The notes under the pieces were generated by a model. It ran no database searches and had not been told where the DNA came from. It saw only the letters and a list, made by a program, of their open reading frames with translations. The position numbers were made by a program, and so were the translations under genes. This document shows, piece by piece, positions 1 to 9,791 of a stretch of 64,000 nucleotides of DNA. Numbering within the stretch: the first letter of the stretch is position 1; each line of letters starts with the position of its first letter. The stretch comes from JABCYV01 sp963696025 (lineage in GTDB: Bacteria > Acidobacteriota > Terriglobia > Terriglobales > Acidobacteriaceae): positions 66,879-130,878 of the forward strand of contig CAVOII010000017.1 of assembly GCA_963696025.1 (NCBI GenBank). The letters are read 5' to 3'.

Positions 1-835
1 GGCTGTAAGCTTCCACCGCTAGTGTCCCGTGTTGCATGTGTTGAGCAACGGTGGGAAGGTTATCCTCGGGCAGTGTGAAGATCACGGCGATGGGCTGGAG
101 TTGAGTGATCACCAGCATCGGATTGGTGTCCGCAGCGTGAACCATGTTCCCGATGTCCACCAGCCGCAGGCCGATCCGTCCGCTTACTGGAGCCGTGATC
201 CGGGTATACACAAGGTTGAGTTTGGCATTGTCGACTTGCGCTTGGTCGGTACGAACCGTTCCTTCGAGCTGGTCCACCGTGGCCTGTTGAGTGTCCACTT
301 GCTGCTGCGACATGGACCCGGAATCCTGCAGCAAACCTTTGAAACGATCGTAGTTCAGCTTCGCATCGCGCAGCGAAGCTTGATCCTTGAAGAGTTGAGC
401 TTGCGCCTGACTCAGTGCCACCTGATAGGGACGAGGATCAATGACGATCAGCAGCTCGCCCTGGTTTACGTGCTGTCCTTCTTTGAAATTAATTTGCACG
501 ATCTGGCCGTCGATCCGGCTCTTGAGGCTGACTGTGTTGTAGGCCGTTACCGATCCCAGGCCTGTAAGGTACACCGGCATGTCACGCTGCGCGGCCGTGG
601 CGACGCCAACCGGGACACTCTGCGCGCCGGCTGCGGCCCGGGCCGTGCTCGGCTTGGGATCCGCGCTGCAACCAACCCACCCCATGCACGACAGGATCAA
701 AACAAAGGAGGCAACTGCAAAGATGCCGAGGTGCTTACCGTCTGCAGAACATCGCCTTGTCGCTAGAGTCGATCTCGATTGACTGGCTTGTGGATCGGGG
801 AACACTTTTTCCTCGCTGTTCGCATTATCGTGCAT
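1..835 (-). CDS. RND efflux periplasmic adaptor (MdtA-like), 3' end cut off by window edge
   Basis: This is the membrane-fusion subunit that links an inner-membrane RND pump to an outer-membrane channel. Translating the minus strand from ATG at 835 gives a hydrophobic signal segment (about residues 46-60), then the biotinyl-lipoyl half (SRIDGQIVQINFKEGQHV), a long alpha-hairpin rich in Q and A, and the second lipoyl half (ITAPVSGRIGLRLVDIGN), as in MdtA/AcrA. The frame stays open to base 1, so the C-terminus and probably the pump gene lie outside the window. The start is supported by GAGG about 10 bases upstream. A segment like CMGWVGC near the signal could serve as a lipobox. The family is certain; the substrate is unknown. 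Confidence 0.88.
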   Translation of the reverse strand, partial: MHDNANSEEKVFPDPQASQSRSTLATRRCSADGKHLGIFAVASFVLILSCMGWVGCSADPKPSTARAAAGAQSVPVGVATAAQRDMPVYLTGLGSVTAYNTVSLKSRIDGQIVQINFKEGQHVNQGELLIVIDPRPYQVALSQAQAQLFKDQASLRDAKLNYDRFKGLLQDSGSMSQQQVDTQQATVDQLEGTVRTDQAQVDNAKLNLVYTRITAPVSGRIGLRLVDIGNMVHAADTNPMLVITQLQPIAVIFTLPEDNLPTVAQHMQHGTLAVEAYS

Positions 836-979
836 TCTGCCTTGTCCTCATAGTGCTCCCAGCTCGCACGTTGACAACTATTGGACGCGGGCGCGGTCGG
901 CTGGTCGCGCTTTATCTGTATTCTTTACAATACTTTACAAAGGCGAGAGCTTCGCGGCTCCGTGCCGAGGCAATCCCCG

Positions 980-2096
980 TTAATCAGTAAACGACACGTT
1001 CAGCCCGGTGGTCAGGATAATATCGTTTTGTTTCTTCCCCGCCGTGGGGGTTGGTGACGTAAATATCTCCGAAAGCATTCTCCCACCCGAACCACTTGTT
1101 GATCTTGGTCACGGTCCCAAAATTAAAGACACCGCGATATTCGCCGGTGTCGCTGAGGTCAGGGTAAAAGTACAACTTCTGAGTCAGCAGAGTAGCCGCA
1201 CCCAACTTTTGAGAGAGCTCTTCTCCTATTGTTACGGCGGCAAAATTGCGGTTGAAGGTGGTGTAATTCTCTCGGGTGTAGTTAATTCCACCAAGGAAAT
1301 CCAGAGTGGTGCGGTCATTCTTGATGACGTGAAGGCCAAGACCGCCGCCGAGCACGGAACGTAGATTGAGATCCTGTAGAGTGTCCGTCTGGAAATCGGC
1401 GCCCACAAAAGCGAATAACAACTGGGTGAGATTGCGGTCAAAGCGAGCGCCGCTCTGAATGGTGTTCGCCGTGGTGGCGGGAGTGGCGCCGGGAGCGTCG
1501 TTGGTCGCATATACCGAATTGAGATAGAGTCCGAGGTGATCGGTTTGCGTCTTGCGGTCTGCAGTGAAAGCCAGCGCGAGGTTCTTGGTCTGGCTGTTAC
1601 CGGGGGTGAGGGCAAAGCCGACATTGGCGCCGCCCGCCCAACCCTGCGTCAGTCCAGGATGCAACGACTTCTGATAGGCAGCCTCTTCGGCGTCACTTCG
1701 CATCGCCACCACTGCAGTCTTGGGCATGGTCACAGTTCCGTTGGCCGACGTGTTGATGGCAAAATCTCCATCCGTAGTGTTGACTGGTCCCACCACCGTC
1801 TGTCCATTACTGAGGCCCACGTGCAGCGGCTGGGTGGACTTAATTTCCTGGATCGCGGGCCACTGCACGGTAACGTCACCTGCAAATTCGCTTTTGATCA
1901 CCACGCTCTTGCCGTCGGATTTCACGATCGTCCCCGTGAGACGGTCTCCATTTTTTAAGATCACTTGATCGGCGAATAATCTGGAAGAGAACGAAAAGAT
2001 AAAGAAAGCAGCTACCAGCCGCAGATTGCCCACGACGTATTGGATAATCTCTCTGGAAAATGTGACTGAAGCTGGGACCAGGTTCTCAAGCAACAC
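980..2096 (-). CDS. DUF481 (YdiY-like) outer-membrane beta-barrel protein with a C-terminal one-base frameshift
   Basis: A signal segment (about residues 27-43) is followed by an SH3-like beta domain (ILKNGDRLTGTIVKSDG) and a DUF481 barrel of alternating aromatic strands, so it is probably a porin-like or salt-stress outer-membrane protein. As read, the frame ends at 984 with a non-family tail. Removing one G from the G5 run at 1046-1050 gives NPTAGKKQNDIILTTGLNVS and then FTD, a typical DUF481 terminal strand ending at TAA 980-982. The gene is therefore intact apart from one inserted base, which may be a sequencing error. The start is uncertain because a GTG near residue 22 would give a more usual signal peptide. 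Confidence 0.82.
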
Positions 2097-2223
2097 CCAA
2101 CTGCATAGTTTTCTCTAGGCGCAATCAGAGGTCGATTGTCTCAGAACTCAACAACCCTGGCGATTGTAATGAACGCAACCGGGGACGAGGGAACAAGGTG
2201 CGGGAAGATCGAACTGGAGTGTC

Positions 2224-2424
2224 CTAGCTTTTAACGTCGCTCTTCGCATCCGGCCCCGGATTCTTTGGCGGATCCGCGGTCGCATCTTTCATTCCCTCTT
2301 TCAGGGCACGGATACCCTCGCCGATCCCCTTGCCAAGTTCCGGCAGTTTCTTGGGGCCGAACACCAACAGGGCGATGAAAAAAATCACCAGCAGATGCAT
2401 CGGCTGAAAAAGGCCTTCAAACAT
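2224..2424 (-). CDS. tatA: Twin-arginine translocase TatA/TatE family subunit
   Basis: This 66-residue protein forms the membrane pore-forming component of the Tat pathway, which exports folded proteins. One N-terminal membrane helix (LLVIFFIALLVF) leads into the hallmark FGPKKLPELGKGIGEGI hinge and amphipathic helix, then a short charged tail. The ATG at 2424 is chosen over an in-frame upstream one at 2505 because GGAGG sits eight bases before it and because TatA proteins begin directly before the helix. No tatB or tatC gene is adjacent, which is common in this phylum. Family assignment is secure; TatA versus TatE cannot be told apart here. Confidence 0.93.
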   Translation of the reverse strand: MFEGLFQPMHLLVIFFIALLVFGPKKLPELGKGIGEGIRALKEGMKDATADPPKNPGPDAKSDVKS

Positions 2425-2673
2425 AAATATCCTCCAAATGCCTGACGACAGGTCACGTCCAACCTTACTGAACCAGCGTGTGCGAGTCAACCGCCGACGC
2501 TTCACACCGCAAACAGCAAAACTGCCAGCAATGATTAGTAAACCCCCAGACTTATCCTAAGTTGCGGAAGCTAAAGGCCAACATACTTCAGTGACCTACC
2601 GACGCCTGCGGAAGCGTTCTATTTTGCAGAGAACCAAGCCGGAAGACCACCGACCCGGCCGAAAGGACTCGTC

Positions 2674-4140
2674 GTGTGCCGTAAGGGCCTGATTTTTCTT
2701 TCCCTTGTTGTATTTGGACTTCCCTCGTTCGGCGAGCAGAAAGACTCCAAATCCCTGGACTGCTCGCAGTTGATGGCGTGGGTGGCTGGCGGAGCATCCC
2801 GTCAGCAGCTTGAAGAGCAGATAGCGGAGCACGGCGTCGCATTCGTCACCGATGCCGCGGTAGCGGAGGCGTTATTGACGGCAGGCATGGAACCGCAACT
2901 GATACGGGTGCTGCGCGCCGGCAAGGTTGTATCGGACGGCGCTAGCGCGACCTGCTCAGCGCAACTCGTCCACGCCAATGAGTTGATTCGCCGGAAACGT
3001 TACGAGGATGCGGAACCCGTTTTGCAAAAGCTGATTGCAGCTGACCCTGAAAGTGCGGCGCTTCATTTCGCTCTGGGCTACGTGCACCAGCAGCAAGCAG
3101 ATTGGAATGAGGCATTCGACGATTATTCCGATGCCCGCGACTTGATGCCCGGCTCTTCTGAAATTCATTGCCGGCTCGCCTATGTCTTCTATCGCTTCGA
3201 TGACGGTGACAATGCCATCGCCGAAGCGCGCACGGCGCTCAGTATCGATCCTAAGAATGCGGAAGCATATCGCTATCTCGGCCTGGGTTTGTACTCCAAT
3301 ACCCAGTATTCCGCCGCCTTGCATGCTCTCCAGGAGTCGCTGACACGCGAACCCAACGACGCGGATGTCTACTACGATATGGGAATCACCCTACGTGCTC
3401 AGGGCAACATGACCGCGGCGGAAGCTGCCTATCGCAAAGCCATCGCCCTGGATCAGCAGCATTGGGAGGCACGCAACAATCTGGCAATGATGCTGCACGA
3501 CCGCAAGAACTACGATGCTGCTATAGCTGAGTATCGCGAGGCCAAGCGTCTGGCGCCTCAGGAAGCGGCCATTCGAAATAATCTTGGCAACACCTATTGC
3601 GACAAAGGCGCGTATGACGCCGCCATCGCAGAGTTCGGCGAGCTCTACAAGATGGCGCCTGGCTGGGAGCGTGGACACGACTGTGTGGCTAGAGCGTTCA
3701 TGGCCAAGCGAGATTATGAGTCAGCGATCGGAGAACTAAAGCTTGCTATTCTGCAAAACCCCACTGGCGCCACCGAACACCGCGTCCTGGGGCAGGCTCT
3801 GCTCCTGCTTCACCAAGACGGAGCGGCATTACGCGAGCTGCGCGTCGCGGTGGAACTGGATCCCGATTCGCCGATGGCTCACCACTACCTGGCGACGGCG
3901 CTTTTCGATGCACAGGAATTCGAAGCGGCGGAACCCGAGTTTCGCCAGGCCGTTCGCCTGGAACCGACCGCCAACAACCATTACTACCTCGCAGCCTGCC
4001 TGATGAGCATGGGACGTTACGATGACGCCATGGCTGAACTCGAAACCGCGGCTCACCTGGCTCCGGGACAAGACCTCTATCGCGCCCGAAAACAGGAACT
4101 GCTGAAGCTAATGAAGGCGACGGCGAGCAGCACACCATGA
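2674..4140 (+). CDS. Secreted tetratricopeptide-repeat protein
   Basis: The 488-residue protein starts at GTG (2674), preceded by GAAAGGA, and has a signal peptide (LIFLSLVVFGLPSFG). From about residue 105 to the end it consists of roughly ten 34-residue TPR units, for example AEAYRYLGLGLYSNTQYSAA and the following YYDMGITLRAQGNMTAAEAA. Residues 25-95 are a separate small helical domain with two cysteines. TPR arrays are protein-interaction scaffolds; nothing catalytic is visible. It stands alone between divergent tatA and the next plus-strand gene, so no partner can be inferred. Confidence 0.85.
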   Translation: MCRKGLIFLSLVVFGLPSFGEQKDSKSLDCSQLMAWVAGGASRQQLEEQIAEHGVAFVTDAAVAEALLTAGMEPQLIRVLRAGKVVSDGASATCSAQLVHANELIRRKRYEDAEPVLQKLIAADPESAALHFALGYVHQQQADWNEAFDDYSDARDLMPGSSEIHCRLAYVFYRFDDGDNAIAEARTALSIDPKNAEAYRYLGLGLYSNTQYSAALHALQESLTREPNDADVYYDMGITLRAQGNMTAAEAAYRKAIALDQQHWEARNNLAMMLHDRKNYDAAIAEYREAKRLAPQEAAIRNNLGNTYCDKGAYDAAIAEFGELYKMAPGWERGHDCVARAFMAKRDYESAIGELKLAILQNPTGATEHRVLGQALLLLHQDGAALRELRVAVELDPDSPMAHHYLATALFDAQEFEAAEPEFRQAVRLEPTANNHYYLAACLMSMGRYDDAMAELETAAHLAPGQDLYRARKQELLKLMKATASSTP

Positions 4141-4395
4141 GCCGGCTCGTCTCATTTTGAACTCAGTTCTAGAACGGGACGATCAAGTCTGAACGAGTTT
4201 CTGCGCGCAACTCATTGCATTCAAAGCGTCAGCGTTTGGTTTGCCAACTGCACTGCACTAAGGGGCATGAACTACTGTGCTGTCGGCGGTTTGAATCTCG
4301 GAGCCTAGAATGAACCCTGGATTCCAGCACCCACCGCACATCGGATAACCAGATCCGGACAGCCCCGGATCCCTATAGCCCTGGGAGCAGCGAAC

Positions 4396-5070
4396 ATGAA
4401 TACGGTCCAACCGACACCATCCGTAGCCAGCAAAGCGGCCACGCAAGCGGTCATTCAATCGGGCAATGAGATACGGCGCGGAGAACGCAAGGTCGCAGAA
4501 AGTCTTCCTGGCGCGGCAGAACTCCGCTCCAGTCGATCGGGCTACGGCCTGCCCTGCGCAAAATGTAAGACCTATTACGCTGCCGGGCTGACTGCCTGCC
4601 CCGTTTGCAAAGATACGGAAAGAGTATCGCCTACGGCCGGAGCAGTGCTCGCGACCGCGCCTTCCAGCCTGGCCGAAGCAACTGCTCTTGGGCCCGATGA
4701 AGCCGCCCTGGAAGCGGAGCGGGAGCGCTTCCTGCGCGAGTTCAAGTCGCAGGTCTACGCCTCACACATGCAGATCAACGCCGCCGCCAGCTTCCGTTGC
4801 AGTAAGGAAGAGAACCACCAGGGGGCATTCGAGCCTGCGGCGATTTGCCAGTGCTGCTATAACCATCTGCAGGAGAGAGTGGATCTGATGGAAGCGGCGC
4901 TGCACATGGATCTGAAAGAAGCCGGTCAAGTCGTCTATGACGCGGTGTGGTCTGATCCTTCCGATCCCAACAAGACCTATCTCAACGCCGCCCAGGCGCT
5001 GCTGACGGTATTGCGGAAGCGTGCCGGTATCGCGACTGTGTTGGGACCGCTCCAGCCGCTGCCCCACTAA
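4396..5070 (+). CDS. Hypothetical protein with N-terminal zinc ribbon
   Basis: This 224-residue soluble protein has no signal peptide. Residues about 55-75 contain CAKCKTYYAAGLTACPVCK, a four-cysteine ribbon. A second Cys-rich patch (ICQCCYNHLQERVDL) follows at about 150. The middle is acidic and helical (AALEAERERFLREFKSQVYA), and the C-terminus is also helical. The paired CxxC motifs suggest zinc-stabilised protein or nucleic-acid contacts, but I do not recognise the family and assign no function. It lies between the TPR gene (255 bp upstream) and a convergent gene 36 bp downstream. Confidence 0.72.
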   Translation: MNTVQPTPSVASKAATQAVIQSGNEIRRGERKVAESLPGAAELRSSRSGYGLPCAKCKTYYAAGLTACPVCKDTERVSPTAGAVLATAPSSLAEATALGPDEAALEAERERFLREFKSQVYASHMQINAAASFRCSKEENHQGAFEPAAICQCCYNHLQERVDLMEAALHMDLKEAGQVVYDAVWSDPSDPNKTYLNAAQALLTVLRKRAGIATVLGPLQPLPH

Positions 5071-5106
5071 CAATCGGCAAATCGTCGCCCGCAACTCGTC
5101 TAAAAC

Positions 5107-5769
5107 CTAGGCGAAACGCACTTCCCCGAATGCGCTCGGTACATGAAAATTCGGCTGCGGCGTTCCCGTTGGTTGCCACGCGAGGTACGCTCTCGGCTCC
5201 TTCTCTCCTTCAACCCGATAGAAATTGGCGCGCCACGCTGCCGTAGGATCGAAGTGCGGAGTCAGCGACTTCATGGGAATTGCAATTTCAGCGGTCCAGA
5301 CATGTGATTTTTCATCCAGCACAACCGATCGTCGCATTCCACTCTTTAAATCCGCGAGTCCTCCGGGAAAGATGTCAAGGTCAATCCACATTCCGTTGGG
5401 ACTGACTTCAAATTCTCGGTAATAACGTTCACGCGATGGGTCGGGCTGAAGGAAAGCTTCGGCTACATCGCGTTCCCAAAGATGATCGCGGCGTGCATTG
5501 GGATCGGAATCGGCAAAGACGTAGATCTCGCGGTAACGGCACTCAAATCGCAAATACAAAGTTTGCGGCGACCACAAGACCCGGACCTTGGTTTCGCGCC
5601 CGGGATCCGGATTCTTGCCGTGCCAGTCGGCACAGAACGCAATTGGCTGAGCAGTGTCCCATTCGTCTGCGGGATGCTCCGCATCAAGTCTGATTTCGCG
5701 AGAAACGTGCGCGGCGACGACCTCAGTAGATGTGGGGAAATTTTGCGACGGTCTGGCCTCGAGGCTCAT
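5107..5769 (-). CDS. Carbohydrate-binding family 9-like domain protein
   Basis: The 220 residues form a single CBM9-like beta-sandwich. The family cores are visible: WDTAQPIAFCADW at the start, TKVRVLWSPQTLYLRFEC, an acidic DVAEAFLQPD segment, REFEVSPNGMWIDLDIF, and the closing FHVPSAFGEVRFA strand. Such domains bind sugars or occur as stand-alone proteins of unknown role in Acidobacteria. No signal peptide is evident from the start at 5769. It is transcribed toward the zinc-ribbon gene and divergently from ada, with 126 bp between start codons. Confidence 0.78.
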   Translation of the reverse strand: MSLEARPSQNFPTSTEVVAAHVSREIRLDAEHPADEWDTAQPIAFCADWHGKNPDPGRETKVRVLWSPQTLYLRFECRYREIYVFADSDPNARRDHLWERDVAEAFLQPDPSRERYYREFEVSPNGMWIDLDIFPGGLADLKSGMRRSVVLDEKSHVWTAEIAIPMKSLTPHFDPTAAWRANFYRVEGEKEPRAYLAWQPTGTPQPNFHVPSAFGEVRFA

Positions 5770-5895
5770 CGTCTAGGTTGAAGAAACAAGATGGTAGCTG
5801 AGAACCTGCCAATTTGCTTCCCTTAGCTGCAAACTTGCTTTGACCACAAGATCCGGATGGCCCACAGGTTCGTTTCCTCCTAATCTTGGAGCACT

Positions 5896-7035
5896 ATGAC
5901 GACCAATGCGATACTCAACTCGACAGAAGCTACCGAAGTGGCGCGGAACAATATGACACAGAGCAATGCCAAGAGCAGCATGATTCAAAGCATTGATGAC
6001 CAATGGCAAGCGGTCCTGAATCGTGACGCCAGCCGGGACGGCAAGTTCGTTTTTGCGGTGTCCTCGACGGGGGTCTACTGCCGGCCTTCGTGCCCCTCCA
6101 GGCGTCCCCGCCGCGAAAATGTGACTTTCTTTGGCAAACCCGATGACGCCGAAAAAGCCGGCTATCGCGCCTGCCTGCGCTGCCGGCCCAAAGCGATTGG
6201 CTGCAATGCGCAGATTGAAATGGTCAAAGGAGTCTGCCGATACATCGAGCAGCGCCTCGATGAACCGATTACGCTGGCACGTCTAGGAGCAGCGTTCCAC
6301 CAGAGCCCGTTCCATCTGCAACGGACGTTCAAGGCGGTCTTGGGAATCACTCCACGCGCTTATGCCGACTCCTGCCGCGTGAACCAGCTCAAGCACAATC
6401 TGCGGGTTGGCCATTCCGTAACCCGAGCCATGTACGACGCTGGTTACAGCTCCAGCAGCCGCTTGTACGAACGCACGGCCTCGCAGCTTGGAATGACTCC
6501 CGACAAGTATCGGCGCGGAGCAATTGCGGCCCCCATTCGTTACACGTTCACCGATTCGCCACTGGGACGAATGCTGATCGCGGCCACCAACAAAGGCATC
6601 TGCGCCATTCAATTCGCGAACTCCGACGACGAGCTGGAGCACGGACTCAAGCATGAATTTCCCTTCGCCATTCGTCGTCGCGATGACGCGGCTATGCGAA
6701 GCTGGAAGGACGATTTGCTCCGCCAGATGCGCGGCCAGAAGCTGAATTCGTCGCTGCCGCTCGATATTCAGGCAACCGCTTTCCAGCGGCGGGTCTGGTC
6801 GGCACTGCAATCCATTCCATTCGGAGAGACTCGCTCGTACGGTCAAGTCGCAAACGCCATCGGGCAGCCAACTGCCTCGCGTGCTGTGGCCCGCGCTTGC
6901 GCTACCAATCCCGTGGCGGTAGCCATTCCCTGCCATCGCGTGGTTCGCGAAAATGGAGAAGGGGGTGGCTATCGCTGGGGCGTCGACAGAAAGGAAGCTC
7001 TGCTGAAGATGGAACGGAAAGACGCCAGAGGGTAG
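5896..7035 (+). CDS. ada: Bifunctional Ada: methylphosphotriester sensor, AraC-type regulator and O6-methylguanine-DNA methyltransferase
   Basis: Ada removes methyl groups from DNA and activates the adaptive response. The zinc/methyl-acceptor domain has all four cysteines (GVYCRPSCPSR with C62 and C66; CLRCRP with C93 and C96), C62 being the expected acceptor from the methyl phosphotriester. An AraC helix-turn-helix follows (FHLQRTFKAVLGITPRAYA, about 145-215). The C-terminal MGMT domain has the active-site PCHRVV with C346. The length of 379 is close to the E. coli protein (354). The ATG at 5896 has GGAG upstream; the first 30 residues are extra. The gene is probably autoregulated, as is known for Ada. 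Confidence 0.95.
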   Translation: MTTNAILNSTEATEVARNNMTQSNAKSSMIQSIDDQWQAVLNRDASRDGKFVFAVSSTGVYCRPSCPSRRPRRENVTFFGKPDDAEKAGYRACLRCRPKAIGCNAQIEMVKGVCRYIEQRLDEPITLARLGAAFHQSPFHLQRTFKAVLGITPRAYADSCRVNQLKHNLRVGHSVTRAMYDAGYSSSSRLYERTASQLGMTPDKYRRGAIAAPIRYTFTDSPLGRMLIAATNKGICAIQFANSDDELEHGLKHEFPFAIRRRDDAAMRSWKDDLLRQMRGQKLNSSLPLDIQATAFQRRVWSALQSIPFGETRSYGQVANAIGQPTASRAVARACATNPVAVAIPCHRVVRENGEGGGYRWGVDRKEALLKMERKDARG

Positions 7036-7123
7036 AAGAGTTCAAACACGCCCGAAGGATTCGAATATCACCCTACAATTTTCCTGCGTCCTCCCGAGTG
7101 CAGCCGTTCTTCGGGCGGAGCCA

Positions 7124-7151
7124 GAGCCTGCCCTGAGCGAAGTCGAAGGGG
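7124..7151. repeat. Possible dispersed intergenic repeat between convergent genes
   Basis: The gap between ada and the convergent propeller-hydrolase gene contains CCCTGAGCGAAGTCGAAGGG with flanking GAGCCTG. This resembles short interspersed repeats of the CCTTCGAC...CTCAGG kind seen in many bacterial genomes. The ends CCCT/AGGG are complementary but the interior is not, so it is not a strong hairpin. No second copy was noticed in this window. Confidence 0.3.
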
Positions 7152-7195
7152 ATCTCGCGCGCATCGCGGCAATTCAGAATCGAAAACCATTCGGT

Positions 7196-9724
7196 TCATT
7201 TCTGCAATTGCTCATAGATCGTGCGCGCATATGAAAGCAGATTTAGTACGGAGGTTTTCTCGCCTTCCGTGTTCCAGTCCTTGTTCTCGTTCGCGGCTTT
7301 GATCAGCCGGTCAATCCAGGTGGTGAAATAGGCTGCATCCTCAGTTGGCTTCGCGGGGGAACCTGCGACCGTAATATAGATCGGGCTCGTGGTCGCGTAT
7401 GGATACGCATCCAACACAGGATGCTCGGCTTTTTCGCTCCAAGCTCGTAGCAGGCACCATCCGCTGCGGGAAATTGAAATCGTGTCCTCCACATCGGTGC
7501 TCTCGCGATCTCCTTTCAAATCGCGCACTACTTCTCCATTGCAGACAATTTGCAGATGATCGACAGGAACAAACGAGCGCAGCCACGCGGTGAACTTTAC
7601 TTTGTTCTCGCCCGCGGGCAGCCGAAACTCGTCGCCGATCTGATGGCCGCCGAGTGTGAACCCAAGCAGCGGACCATTGGTCGCGAAGGTGCGGCCACGC
7701 TTCACAGAATCCAACCAAAAGTTAATGTTCAGAGGTCCCGCGGGAACGCTGGCGTAAACACGATTCAGACCCACCGGTCCACGCAGGGAAGCGAAATTCG
7801 CCATTGCATCCGTGCCCGCAGCAGTGGGCAAATGAAAACCGCAATTCAGCAGCCGGTACCACACTTCGGCAGTCAACTTATGATTGGAGAACCCCATCAC
7901 TTCAATGTAGTCCACCTTTCCCAGCGCCACGTCCACGGGCAGTTCGCGAGCGTCGGTGAGGGGATCGGCTACGGTCTCGAACGGGTGAGCGTATCCTACG
8001 AGCGCCCGCTGCTCGTGCGCCATATCGGCGACGATCGCGTTCGCTGGAAAAAGACTCGCGGCGGCAGTGTTGGGATACCCCGCGTAGCCGGGAATCAGGA
8101 AATTTCGCGTGAGGTTCAGCAGATCCAGGTGTCCCCAGTAGCTGGTGTGGAACTCCTGGCCGTGAAACAGTAGATTGGTCGCGGTCGATGCCGGATCTAC
8201 CTTGCTGATGAAATATGCGATGTCCGGAATGCGCTGCTCCTTGTTGACAATCAGGTCCTCGACGATCGGAAGATTCTCCGCCGCTGCCTGGGCCAGCAGG
8301 TTTTTGGGCGTGTTGCGATAGGAGCCTCCGTAGTTCATATGGACATGGACGTCTCCACTTACCCACTGAGAGCGTGTCTCTCGCGGGAGATTCAGCGGCT
8401 GCAGATATACCGTCAGCGTCGAATGGCGGCCTGCAGCGATGAGCACATTTTTCTTTTCAAAGTGGTGTTCGAAGCCTTTTGTGACTTCCACATCTAATCG
8501 CCCCGCGGGAACAGTTACTTCACTGGTTCCAGAGGAATGAAAGTAATGAGCCTCAAAAGGACGTTCAGCGCGGACGAACCTGTCATCGGCATGCATCCAC
8601 GTGGCATCCGGGGCGTAGGCGCGGCCATCCTCGCCGGTGACGGACACACGCGCGGGCATGGGATGGCCTGCTGGATTGAGCACTGAGATGGTGAACTGCC
8701 CCATTGGCTTCAAATAGTGCTTTTCTTTGGATACAATCTCGGTCTGTGCTCCGCCAAGAACTTCTTGCGTCCAAAGCGAAGTGTTTCCTCCACGATTGGA
8801 AGTAAAGGCAATGCGCTTTCCGTCCGGCGACCAGCGCGGAGTCACATTGTCGAAGTCGCCGTAAGAGAGGGGAAAAGGATCTCCACCTTTGGCGGGCAGC
8901 ACCCATAGTTGGTGCCATTGCTGTCCCAGGTATGACGCATACACGATCCGCTTTCCGTCCGGCGAGAAATCCGGCCGCGCCTTCCAGGCAGTCTCTTCAT
9001 AGTGAATCTCGTGAGCTTCGGCTCCAGGCTGGGCTTTCATCCTCCAGAAACCGCCGGTGCCGTAAACGTGACCGCGGTTGGAAACGAAAAGGATTTCAAT
9101 CCCATCGGGCGACCACGCCGGGCTGATCTCGTGATCGAACGGGCTGTAGTAATAGCGCGGCAGGTCGCTGCGGTTTTCTCCCGTCAGGCGCTGCACGTTC
9201 ACCAGTTCGCCACCGTTGAATTGACCGACGAAAATGTGGAAATGGCCTTTATACGAAGTGGAGACGAATGCGATGCGCTTTCCATCGGGTGAAAATCGGG
9301 GTTCCACATTAACCGCGCCTCCCCAGGTGAGCTCGCGTGTCTGCTTGCTTTCTAGGTCTAGGGCCCATAGTTCAATCGCGTCTTTGGCATAGGACGCATA
9401 GACCACCCAGTGCCCGTCGGGCGAGCAATCGGGCTGATAGTCATAGCCGGGACCGGCAGTTAACTGCTCGGCTGAGGTTGAGTCCACCTTTTGCCGCCAC
9501 AACGAACCCGCCATCGAGTAAACCAGCGAGCGGGAGTCGGACGTCCAAGCCACGGAGCTCGGGCCGGTCGTAAGCTGAGGTAGATACATTTCACGGTAGT
9601 AATAAGAATGCGGCAGGTCGATCTGTTTGAGCACCGGTTCGCGCTGGGCCAATATAGAGAGAGGGCTCCCAACAAGAACAAGTAGCAGACAAATCCATTT
9701 TTGGTTGGACAAAGACCCTCCCAC
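7196..9724 (-). CDS. Secreted TolB-like propeller fused to a CehA/McbA (PHP-superfamily) metallohydrolase
   Basis: The 842-residue protein has a signal peptide (WICLLLVLVGSPLSILA). Residues about 55-330 contain repeated PD40/TolB strands, each with the SPDGKRI(A/V)F signature. A beta linker follows, and from about 450 there is a CehA/McbA-type domain starting WVSGDVHVHMNYGG. Its HVH metal motif and later YAHPFE and AGTDAMANF fit metal ligands of the PHP-like hydrolases. Characterised relatives hydrolyse carbamates or other esters and amides; the substrate here is unknown. It is followed on the same strand by the amino-acid permease and CocE genes, whose order suggests possible peptide or ester scavenging (inference). 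Confidence 0.85.
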   Translation of the reverse strand: MGGSLSNQKWICLLLVLVGSPLSILAQREPVLKQIDLPHSYYYREMYLPQLTTGPSSVAWTSDSRSLVYSMAGSLWRQKVDSTSAEQLTAGPGYDYQPDCSPDGHWVVYASYAKDAIELWALDLESKQTRELTWGGAVNVEPRFSPDGKRIAFVSTSYKGHFHIFVGQFNGGELVNVQRLTGENRSDLPRYYYSPFDHEISPAWSPDGIEILFVSNRGHVYGTGGFWRMKAQPGAEAHEIHYEETAWKARPDFSPDGKRIVYASYLGQQWHQLWVLPAKGGDPFPLSYGDFDNVTPRWSPDGKRIAFTSNRGGNTSLWTQEVLGGAQTEIVSKEKHYLKPMGQFTISVLNPAGHPMPARVSVTGEDGRAYAPDATWMHADDRFVRAERPFEAHYFHSSGTSEVTVPAGRLDVEVTKGFEHHFEKKNVLIAAGRHSTLTVYLQPLNLPRETRSQWVSGDVHVHMNYGGSYRNTPKNLLAQAAAENLPIVEDLIVNKEQRIPDIAYFISKVDPASTATNLLFHGQEFHTSYWGHLDLLNLTRNFLIPGYAGYPNTAAASLFPANAIVADMAHEQRALVGYAHPFETVADPLTDARELPVDVALGKVDYIEVMGFSNHKLTAEVWYRLLNCGFHLPTAAGTDAMANFASLRGPVGLNRVYASVPAGPLNINFWLDSVKRGRTFATNGPLLGFTLGGHQIGDEFRLPAGENKVKFTAWLRSFVPVDHLQIVCNGEVVRDLKGDRESTDVEDTISISRSGWCLLRAWSEKAEHPVLDAYPYATTSPIYITVAGSPAKPTEDAAYFTTWIDRLIKAANENKDWNTEGEKTSVLNLLSYARTIYEQLQK

Positions 9725-9791
9725 TTTTTCGGTCAGACGGCGGGATTATATCGTGTGGCACGGGCGCCCTGGCCTGCGTTTTGATCAGCGA

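Noticed and set aside
29..766. Long plus-strand open frame at the left edge
   Set aside because: It is the antisense of the RND adaptor, whose minus-strand frame has clear lipoyl and hairpin motifs; the plus frame has no family features.
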